DNA from: Archaeoglobaceae archaeon
Lineage (GTDB): Archaea; Halobacteriota; Archaeoglobi; Archaeoglobales; JdFR-42
Direction: 5' to 3'
Assembly: GCA_015523685.1 (NCBI GenBank)
Contig: WAJW01000186.1
Location: forward strand, 1 to 11,109
Length of the DNA stretch: 11,109 bases
Part shown: one piece after another, positions 5,477 through 11,109 of the stretch
Position numbering within the stretch: position 1 is the stretch's first letter
Layout of the letters: each line of letters begins with the position of its first letter
Translations under genes and position numbers: made by a program
The notes under the pieces: model-generated
What the model saw: only the letters and a program-made list of their open reading frames with translations
Database searches by the model: none
What the model was told of the DNA's origin: nothing

Positions 5477-5499
5477 GGAGAGAAAATCTCCAAGGAGAG
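5477..5499 (+). promoter_or_regulatory. Small hairpin just upstream of the pcn ribosome binding site
   Basis: GGAGA (5477-5481), loop GAAAA, TCTCC (5487-5491) makes a 5-bp hairpin. Two bases later comes the true SD GGAGAG (5494-5499), 6 nt before ATG 5506. TCTCC could in principle pair with SD-like sequence, but the upstream GGAGA copy captures it and leaves the true SD free. The predicted transcription start (about 5476) coincides with the hairpin's 5' base, so it would cap the mRNA 5' end. Role inferred; it may be incidental. Confidence 0.3.
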
Positions 5500-5505
5500 A
5501 TAAGA

Positions 5506-6243
5506 ATGCTCGATGCGTTAATCAGTGCAGAGATTTTAAGGACGGGAGTTGAGTCAATAATAACCCTCGTTCCTGAATCCAGATTCAGAATTTCAGAAAA
5601 TGGCCTGACATCCAGAGCGGTTGATCCCGCAAATGTTGCTATGGTGTCGCTCGAACTCAAAAAGGATGCATTCGATTCCTTCTCTGCAACAGAATCTGAG
5701 GCAGGTGTGGATGTTTCAAAACTCTATGAAATTCTGAAAATGGCAAAAAAAGGAGATACCGTTGAGCTTCTGGTGGATGAAGATAGAGGTAAGCTGGAAA
5801 TAAGATTCAGTGGGCTCAAGTACAGCTACAATCTGATAGACCCATCTGCAATCAGGAAAGAGCCTAAAGTCCCCAATCTGGATCTCCCTGCAAGAATAAC
5901 GATGAAAAGTGAGGATTTCAAAAAAGCCATAATGGCGGGAGAGAAGATAAGCGATCACGTTGTGCTTAGGACAGACGAGGATAACTTTTACATCGAGGCG
6001 GAAGGAGATACGGACAGAATAGTCTTTTCCCTTTCGAAAGCTGAACTCATAGACTTCACACCATCAAACGCCAGGAGCATGTTTTCCATAGACTACCTTA
6101 AGGAGTTTGTGAAACCCATCTCCAGAAGTGAGGCTGTAACAATCCATCTCGGAACCGATTACCCTGCCAGATTTGAGTTTGATATTTCAGGTGGCAAGGG
6201 GAAAGTTGAATATCTTCTTGCCCCAAGAATAGAATCCGAATAA
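5506..6243 (+). CDS. pcn: DNA polymerase sliding clamp (PCNA)
   Basis: A 245-residue archaeal PCNA, a homotrimeric ring that tethers polymerases, FEN1, ligase and RFC-loaded partners to DNA. Diagnostic blocks are SRAVDPANVAMV (36-47, central loop), LIDPSAIRKEP (110-120) leading into the interdomain connecting loop that docks PIP-box proteins, ARSMFSIDYLKEF (near 190-202) and the C-terminal KVEYLLAPRIESE, whose APRIE tail also forms part of the PIP pocket. The length is typical for a single-clamp euryarchaeon. The start is ATG with SD GGAGAG. The stop TAA shares its last A with the priL ATG (TAATG), so translation of the two is probably coupled. The sequence most resembles Archaeoglobus-type PCNA from memory. 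Confidence 0.97.
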   Translation: MLDALISAEILRTGVESIITLVPESRFRISENGLTSRAVDPANVAMVSLELKKDAFDSFSATESEAGVDVSKLYEILKMAKKGDTVELLVDEDRGKLEIRFSGLKYSYNLIDPSAIRKEPKVPNLDLPARITMKSEDFKKAIMAGEKISDHVVLRTDEDNFYIEAEGDTDRIVFSLSKAELIDFTPSNARSMFSIDYLKEFVKPISRSEAVTIHLGTDYPARFEFDISGGKGKVEYLLAPRIESE

Positions 6244-7457
6244 TGATTGACGCAATTGTATCCAGATACCCTTTTTTATCCCATATTTCAGCTTCAAAAG
6301 CAAATGTGCCCCTGAATATGATACTTTCCGATGATCTGTTCTACAGGATGTGCAGAGAGGACGGTTTGCAAAAAGTTAAGGATGTAATAGGAAAATCCCT
6401 TTCCGAGATTGAATCCGAGATCGATGCCATCGTTAAAGAAGAGTTGCTTCCAGGTGGTCTTGTATGCGAAAGATGTGAGGAGCTCACATGCATAGCTCAC
6501 TGTCCAAACAACGCAATTGAATTTGAAATCAGGAGTACCGGGATTAAAAAATTCAGAAGAAGAGTTTATGAACTCTGTGAAGGGTGTGGAAAATGCCTGG
6601 AACACTGTTATCTTGGAGATTCAATTTCAATCGAGATGGAAAGAGGACAGAAGAGGTCAATTCTTGCTTTTTTCTTTGCCAGAATACTTGTGGAGTGCAT
6701 CAAGGATGAATGGCTCAGAAGGAGATTTGCAATTTTTGAGGCAAAAAAGGCACGAAAGATTCTTGAGAACGATGAATGGGAGACAGTAAAAATTGTTGCA
6801 AAGGATTTTCGTATCAAAATGGTTGAAAACGGCGGTATCAGTATACATGTTTCAGATTTCATAAAAGCATCCACATCAATCAGAGAGGACAGGTGGAAAC
6901 TTACCTCGAGGCAGTTGAAGGATGGCTTTGTTCGGATCACAAAGAGCGAACTCATAAGGATACTTGAGGAGAGGATAAGAGAGAGACTGGAGAAAAGAAT
7001 CCGGACAGGAAATTGTGAGAAGATCCTGCCATATCTCAGAGAGATACAGGAGGAACTCGGGCGTTTGAGGGGAAGAGTGAAAAGTATAAAATTCGATAAG
7101 GTGGACTTCAACTCCTTCCCTCCATGCATGAAGGCTCTGATCACAGATATAAAGGCCGGAAAGAACATTCCTCACTCTGCCAGATTTGCCCTCACATCAT
7201 TCCTCATAAATGTGGGCATGGATACTGAGGAGGTTGTATCACTCTACTCTTCTGCCCCCGATTTCGATGAAGAAAAGACAAGATATCAGGTAAACCACAT
7301 AGCAAGGAGCAGAGGTGAGACCTACATACCTCCCTCATGCAGTACGATGAAAACCTACCATAACTGCATAAACCCGGATAACCTCTGTAAAAAAATATCC
7401 CATCCCCTTGGATATTACAGTGCGAGTTTAAAATTCAGAAGGCGTCGAAAATCCTGA
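6243..7457 (+). CDS. priL: DNA primase large subunit PriL with a ferredoxin-like N-terminal cysteine domain
   Basis: A 404-residue large subunit of archaeal/eukaryotic primase, partner of catalytic PriS in making replication primers. The C-terminal iron-sulfur domain is complete: C295 (FPPCMK), C366 (PPSCSTMKTY), C375 (HNC), C382 (LCKK), with HSARFALTSFLINVGM and HPLGYY around them. The helical N-terminal domain is recognisable from about 138 (SILAFFFARILVECI, FRIKMVENGG, DRWKLTSRQLKDGFV, ELIRILEERI). The surprise is residues 75-122: C75-x2-C78-x4-C83-x3-C87-P and C112-x2-C115-x2-C118-x3-C122, the eight-cysteine pattern of a 2[4Fe-4S] ferredoxin, including CPNNAIEF and CEGCGKCLEHC. I know of no such domain in characterised PriL proteins. 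It overlaps pcn by one base and the convergent nip7 gene by 23 bases. PriS is not in the window. Confidence 0.93.
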   Translation: MIDAIVSRYPFLSHISASKANVPLNMILSDDLFYRMCREDGLQKVKDVIGKSLSEIESEIDAIVKEELLPGGLVCERCEELTCIAHCPNNAIEFEIRSTGIKKFRRRVYELCEGCGKCLEHCYLGDSISIEMERGQKRSILAFFFARILVECIKDEWLRRRFAIFEAKKARKILENDEWETVKIVAKDFRIKMVENGGISIHVSDFIKASTSIREDRWKLTSRQLKDGFVRITKSELIRILEERIRERLEKRIRTGNCEKILPYLREIQEELGRLRGRVKSIKFDKVDFNSFPPCMKALITDIKAGKNIPHSARFALTSFLINVGMDTEEVVSLYSSAPDFDEEKTRYQVNHIARSRGETYIPPSCSTMKTYHNCINPDNLCKKISHPLGYYSASLKFRRRRKS

Positions 7458-7962
7458 CCTTTCTCAGATATTCTCCCTTGTCCACGAGATTGTCCACCAC
7501 AATCCTGTCCTCTTTCATCCTCCTGCTGTCCACCCTCGCTTTACCAAGTCCGAGATATCCCGTGTCAGAAAAAACGAATACAAGGTCATTCTCCTCTATA
7601 TCATTACTGCATTCAATCACGGAACTTCCGAAAAGATCCCTGCCGTAAAGGAACAGCATTTCTCCCCTTTCACTGACAAGAACCCTCTTCCCCCCGTATC
7701 TTTTTGATAAAATTTCTCCACCCTCGAGGGTTATCCTCAATCTCCTTCCCAGTTCTCCGATTTTAACCCCCGGAATATATGGTTGAAGATCATACGAGAC
7801 CATAAGCTTTCTTACCACCTCTGGCACCATATAAACCTCTTTCTTCCCGCCTCTCGTGATAATCACGAAATCATATTCCCTGAGAAGATCCGCACTTTTG
7901 AAAAAACGGAGGGCCTTTTTCAGAATCCCGAACTCCTTTCCGTTAAGGTCTCTTACTTGCAT
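7435..7962 (-). CDS. nip7: Nip7-like PUA-domain protein (ribosome biogenesis)
   Basis: About 175 residues from the chosen ATG 7962. Homologues of Nip7 bind RNA through a C-terminal PUA domain and take part in large ribosomal subunit assembly in eukaryotes; the archaeal role is presumed similar. The C-terminal half carries the family's signature order: KIGELGRRLRITLEGG (68-83), GEMLFLYGRDLFGSSV (100-115), GYLGLGKA (135-142), DKGEYLRK (161-168). The N-terminal half (1-60) fits the family's own alpha/beta domain. The start at 7962 begins MQVRDLNGKE and overlaps the end of the MFS gene by 20 nt; a longer frame from 7995 would overlap by 53 nt and add an unconvincing MCALRGAWCLR. Its 3' end overlaps priL antisense by 23 nt. 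It probably shares a transcript with the MFS gene. Confidence 0.85.
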   Translation of the reverse strand: MQVRDLNGKEFGILKKALRFFKSADLLREYDFVIITRGGKKEVYMVPEVVRKLMVSYDLQPYIPGVKIGELGRRLRITLEGGEILSKRYGGKRVLVSERGEMLFLYGRDLFGSSVIECSNDIEENDLVFVFSDTGYLGLGKARVDSRRMKEDRIVVDNLVDKGEYLRKVRIFDAF

Positions 7963-9076
7963 ACGTAAACACCATGCTCCCCGCAATGCACACAAGCAGG
8001 GCCATTGTAAACCCCGCCATATAACCCGACATCTGTATAACCTTGCCTCCTATAATCGAGCTTGATGCGAACCCGAGATAAAGAAAGGAGTTGAAACCAC
8101 TCATAGTCAGCCCCCTCAACCCCTCGGGAGCCGATTCAGCCAGCATCGCACTTAAATTTGTAGTAACCACTCCCATAACCAGCCCAATTATTCCAACAAC
8201 AACAAAAAGTTCCGGGAGACCCTTCAAAAATGGAATCATAAACATCCCCACACCGAATATAAGAAGACCGGATGATATAAACACATCCCGTTTACCATAC
8301 CTGTCGGATATGTAACCTGCGGGTATTCTTCCCGTCGCATTTGATGCTGACTGAACCGTAAAGAGCAATCCTATCAACATGGTCGTGTATCCCAGCTCAC
8401 TGACGTAGAGGGGAAAAAAGGGCATGAAAAGCCCGAAGGCAAAGGCAATGGACAGAACCGCAATCCAGCTGGTATAAATTCCTCGAATTGACATGAGCCT
8501 TTTCAGTTCAGACAAAATATTTCCCGCCCTTCTGGGAAAATCTGCTTCCGGTAAAAACATGGTTATTGTGATGGATACTGCCATGAACACAGATGAGATC
8601 AGGAATGCATCTCTGTAACCCGATATATCTGCCACGAGCCCTCCCACCGAGGGGCCCGCAGCCATACCTGATTGCATCGCGGCGGTGAACCATCCGTATG
8701 ACTTTCCCATCTCCCTCGATATGTCTCCCACATACGAGGATATGCTGGGAGCAAATGATGCAATGCCCACTCCTCCAAGCATGTAGAACAGTATGATCTC
8801 TGTTGTACTTGATGAGAAAGCCATGAAAAAAGAGCTCAAAAAACTCAGAGCGAGTCCCACAAATATGAAAAGCTTCCGACCCGATTTATCTGATGCGAAA
8901 CCGAGAGGAAAGGCAAGTAATCCCGCGACAATCATGAATCCAAATGTGATCAAACCGACCTCAAATTTTGATGCTCCGAGCTCGGTAGCAAACAGGGGAA
9001 CGACGGGGACCCTGATAAATGCTCCAACATAGGTGATGAATACTATGATGCATGCCATGAGGAGCTTTCTGTCCAT
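7943..9076 (-). CDS. Major facilitator superfamily exporter (12 TM, DHA1-like)
   Basis: A 377-residue membrane transporter with about 12 hydrophobic segments in two six-helix halves separated by a charged loop near 176-198 (EADFPRRAG to RLMSIRG). Motif A is seen twice, after TM2 (GFASDKSGRK, 59-68) and after TM8 (GYISDRYGKR, 254-263). GMAAGPSVGG (137-146) in TM5 matches motif C, typical of proton-antiport drug/metabolite exporters. Substrate unknown; multidrug or metabolite efflux is the default inference. ATG 9076 lies about 26 nt from a TATA-like box, so a leaderless transcript is likely. nip7 overlaps its last 20 nt. No truncation is seen. Confidence 0.92.
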   Translation of the reverse strand: MDRKLLMACIIVFITYVGAFIRVPVVPLFATELGASKFEVGLITFGFMIVAGLLAFPLGFASDKSGRKLFIFVGLALSFLSSFFMAFSSSTTEIILFYMLGGVGIASFAPSISSYVGDISREMGKSYGWFTAAMQSGMAAGPSVGGLVADISGYRDAFLISSVFMAVSITITMFLPEADFPRRAGNILSELKRLMSIRGIYTSWIAVLSIAFAFGLFMPFFPLYVSELGYTTMLIGLLFTVQSASNATGRIPAGYISDRYGKRDVFISSGLLIFGVGMFMIPFLKGLPELFVVVGIIGLVMGVVTTNLSAMLAESAPEGLRGLTMSGFNSFLYLGFASSSIIGGKVIQMSGYMAGFTMALLVCIAGSMVFTYASKRP

Positions 9077-9096
9077 CCAGATAGAAAAAATGATTC

Positions 9097-9105
9097 ATAA
9101 ATAAA
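9097..9105 (-). promoter_or_regulatory. TATA-like box of the MFS-nip7 unit
   Basis: On the minus strand TTTATTTAT, in the 39-nt gap after the radical SAM gene, predicts transcription from about 9075-9076, the MFS start codon itself, hence a leaderless mRNA. There is no Shine-Dalgarno before that ATG, which agrees. Read-through from the radical SAM gene is also possible. Confidence 0.4.
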
Positions 9106-9115
9106 AAATTTGGGT

Positions 9116-10585
9116 TCAGGCTGTGGCATCCCCTCTGCTGACTTCTATTGAAGATAACCTTGCCCAGTAATCCCTGTTAAGAATGCATCCCGGATCCGGG
9201 CCCTTAAGATCTCTATAGTATCCGTAAGCCCTTGCCCTGCATCCTCCACAGATCTTCAGCTCCGGACAGGTTCCACAACCGCCAAAAGCATCTCTATCCC
9301 TTATATCGATAAATACCGGTGAGTTGTGCCATACGTCGATGAAATCATCTTTCAGTATGTTTCCAACCACGATGGGCATGAAAACACACGGTATTATATC
9401 CCCGTTGGGCTGAAGGGCACAGTAAAGCCTTCCCGTTCCGCATCCACCCACAAATTCAGCAAGAAAATCTATATTTTCTCCCTTCTGACCGAATGTATCG
9501 AAATGTGTCAGGCTCAGAGTGTTGAAATCCCTGCATGCCCTGCTGTACTGTGGTGCTGTGGAGAGGAGTGATATCTTTCTGCTGTGCGTCATCGATGCCA
9601 TCCTGTTGAGCAGATCCTCTCTCTCCTCCGGAGTGAGATCGAGCTGAATGATGTCCTTTCCCCTTCCCGTTGGAATGAAATTGTAATGCATGAAGATATC
9701 CACCCCAAGTTTTTCGGCAAGGTCTATTATATCCATAACCTCATGGTAGTTGTGCTTTGTCACGGTTGTTGCGATTCCCACAGTCATGCTTGAATTTACC
9801 GCATTTTTAATGCCCTGAATCGTCCTTTCAAAACTCTGCCTTCCCCTGAAGGTATTATGGGTTTCCGGTCTGGCTCCATCGAGGGATATCTGAACAAAGA
9901 GGCAGTTCAGTTTTTCAAGTTTCCTTACAACCTCTTCAGTTAACAGAGTTCCGTTTGTTGCAAGGGACATGGCCATCTCATTCTCTTTGATTCTCTCGGC
10001 AACGGTGAAAAAATCTTTTCTCACAAGGGGTTCTCCCCCGGACATTGCGATGTAAGCAACTCCTGCATCTGCAAGAATGTCCACCGCCCTCAGGGCTTCT
10101 TCAGTGGACAGCTCATCAGGAGCCTTTTTTTCAGCATTCTGGTAGCAGTGAGCACATCTGAGATTGCATGCATTTGTAAAATTCCATACAATGAGGAAAG
10201 GTGCATAGGCGGTGAAAGGTTTTACGGGCCCGTACTTCGATATGCCCTCGAGCACGGATGAAAGACCCTTCCGCCACATCGGGTCTCTAAGATGCTCGAT
10301 TACAGATTCTTTACTGTCACCTACCTTATGAATTATGCCATCAAGAACCTTCCGTATTATCTGGTAGGCGAGATTGCATCTGAAACACAGTTCAACATCC
10401 TCTCCTGCATATTTTTTCAATGCAAGTTCAATTCTCCTTCCGCAGGTACACCTTCTGGTTGTGTATCCAAGAATTCTTTTAAGCAGGGGGTTTCCAAGCC
10501 ACTTTTCAATGAAATCTGCCATCTCCTCTGCAGATTCTCTTGATGATGCCTGATACCCGGAACCAAAATCAACAAACTCATCCAT
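9116..10585 (-). CDS. Radical SAM/SPASM enzyme with an N-terminal four-cysteine domain
   Basis: A 489-residue enzyme. The core binds a [4Fe-4S] cluster that cleaves S-adenosylmethionine, through C140-x3-C144-x2-C147 (CNLRCAHCY), with GGEP (183-186), SLATNGT (207-213) and QISLDG (232-237). The C-terminal SPASM region has C382, C389, C400 and the CGTCPELKICGGC cluster (C437, C440, C446, C449), then C467, enough for auxiliary clusters. SPASM enzymes commonly modify peptides, mature quinohaem or other enzymes, or act in cofactor synthesis such as haem. The first 125 residues are unusual, with C46-x-C48 and C67-x2-C70 (CTCG and CFRC), probably a zinc or iron-sulfur knuckle, and the helical NPLLKRILGY. 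No obvious precursor peptide lies nearby. The start ATG is about 7 nt from the predicted transcription start. Exact role unknown. Confidence 0.9.
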   Translation of the reverse strand: MDEFVDFGSGYQASSRESAEEMADFIEKWLGNPLLKRILGYTTRRCTCGRRIELALKKYAGEDVELCFRCNLAYQIIRKVLDGIIHKVGDSKESVIEHLRDPMWRKGLSSVLEGISKYGPVKPFTAYAPFLIVWNFTNACNLRCAHCYQNAEKKAPDELSTEEALRAVDILADAGVAYIAMSGGEPLVRKDFFTVAERIKENEMAMSLATNGTLLTEEVVRKLEKLNCLFVQISLDGARPETHNTFRGRQSFERTIQGIKNAVNSSMTVGIATTVTKHNYHEVMDIIDLAEKLGVDIFMHYNFIPTGRGKDIIQLDLTPEEREDLLNRMASMTHSRKISLLSTAPQYSRACRDFNTLSLTHFDTFGQKGENIDFLAEFVGGCGTGRLYCALQPNGDIIPCVFMPIVVGNILKDDFIDVWHNSPVFIDIRDRDAFGGCGTCPELKICGGCRARAYGYYRDLKGPDPGCILNRDYWARLSSIEVSRGDATA

Positions 10586-10614
10586 AACAGGTCGATTAAT
10601 AATGGATGTTATGC

Positions 10615-10622
10615 TACTTAAA
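10615..10622 (-). promoter_or_regulatory. TATA-like box of the radical SAM gene
   Basis: On the minus strand GAAAAAA followed by TTTAAGTA gives a BRE/TATA pair centred near 10618, predicting a start near 10592 and a leader of about 7 nt before ATG 10585. No Shine-Dalgarno is visible, consistent with a short or leaderless mRNA. It lies in the 115-nt gap after the preceding minus-strand gene. Confidence 0.4.
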
Positions 10623-10700
10623 TTTTTTCACGTTATGATAATTCAGGGAGAAATTATTCAGATCAGGCATTGAGGAGGGCAGAATGGGATCATAAAACCA

Positions 10701-11109
10701 TCAGCTCAATCTGCTGTAAATGTGACTCAGTAGAGACATCTTCCACCTTTCGTCCACCTTGCTCAGAGTTGAATTCATCAAAATCCTCTGTCCGATACAG
10801 CTTTCTTCATTTATCTTTTTCCCCCCGTATTCCATCACCCACTCAGAAAATACAACTTCTCCAGAGAGGGATTTTTTGTATGCATCGGGTGTTGATTCAT
10901 CGAGGGGAACCACGACGTAGGGTTCCTTAAAGAAAAAAGGTTTTATCCTGTTACCGCTCAGTCTTTTCAGAACAACTCTGTCATGGAAACCTATCAATCT
11001 TGTGTTCTGTTCGAGGGCGGATCTGTTGATACCCACCTCTCTCCTGTCAAGCTCGTTACTGAATCCGCCAACTACAGACACGTAATAGTATTTTGCCACC
11101 TCTATGGGG
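10701..11109 (-). CDS. Unidentified protein, 5' end cut by the window edge
   Basis: I do not recognise this family. The frame stays open to the window's last base. A GTG at 11099 could start it, but AGAG directly abuts that codon and leaves no ribosome-site spacing, so the true start is more likely beyond the edge. The visible 135 residues include a hydrophobic strand KYYYVSVVGGF at the N-terminal side, a basic stretch FHDRVVLKRLSGNRIKPFFF, then EPYVVVPLDES, and a C-terminal DERWKMSLLSHIYSRLS. There are no long membrane segments, cysteine clusters or repeats. Alternating short strands suggest a small soluble alpha/beta or beta-rich protein. It precedes the radical SAM gene on the same strand by 115 nt; a functional link is not shown. 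Confidence 0.65.
   Translation of the reverse strand, partial: PIEVAKYYYVSVVGGFSNELDRREVGINRSALEQNTRLIGFHDRVVLKRLSGNRIKPFFFKEPYVVVPLDESTPDAYKKSLSGEVVFSEWVMEYGGKKINEESCIGQRILMNSTLSKVDERWKMSLLSHIYSRLS

Noticed and set aside
6608..7175. Long minus-strand open frames across priL
   Set aside because: Antisense shadows of a strongly supported gene; serine/leucine-rich translations without motifs.
7963..7995. Extended start for the Nip7-like protein (adds MCALRGAWCLR)
   Set aside because: The extension is out of character for the family, overlaps the MFS coding region further, and the ATG at 7962 fits homologues better.
8091..9032. Plus-strand open frames across the MFS transporter
   Set aside because: Antisense of a clear 12-TM protein; no ribosome sites or domains.

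Overview
The window reads as the chromosome of a euryarchaeon, most likely in or near the Archaeoglobales. It carries an archaeal sliding clamp (PCNA), the large subunit of archaeal/eukaryotic-type DNA primase (PriL), an archaeal Nip7 homologue and an archaemetzincin. Promoters look like BRE/TATA boxes about 26 nt upstream of short or absent leaders. The PCNA resembles what I remember of the Archaeoglobus protein; that is from memory, not a search.

Region by region: (a) 1-~1700 is a mobile-element patch. It holds the 3' end of an IS200/IS605-type Y1 transposase with the element's right-end hairpin, a possible C-terminal scrap of an interrupted gene, and then an intact AT-rich IS110-family DEDD transposase. 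The transposase is followed by a strongly structured non-coding tract that could hold the element's guide (bridge/seek) RNA. (b) 1995-4174 is a tight plus-strand operon of an Lrp/AsnC regulator, a class I PLP aminotransferase and an isochorismatase-like cysteine hydrolase that probably starts at CTG. (c) 4176-4691, minus strand, is archaemetzincin, convergent with the operon by one base and divergent from a DtxR-type metalloregulator. (d) 4810-7457 is a plus-strand run: DtxR regulator with a FeoA-like tail, pcn, and priL overlapping pcn by one base. PriL carries, besides the four expected C-terminal cluster cysteines, an N-terminal stretch with the eight-cysteine pattern of a 2[4Fe-4S] ferredoxin. 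This is the most striking feature of the window. (e) 7435-11109 is all minus strand: an unidentified gene cut by the window edge, a radical SAM/SPASM enzyme with an extra N-terminal four-cysteine domain, a 12-TM MFS exporter, and nip7, which overlaps both the MFS gene and the 3' end of priL.

Working together: pcn and priL supply the clamp and primase of the replication fork. The DtxR regulator beside an unusually iron-sulfur-rich primase invites the question of iron control of replication genes. The Lrp operon looks like a self-contained amino-acid-metabolism unit. The radical SAM enzyme's substrate is not apparent from the neighbourhood.
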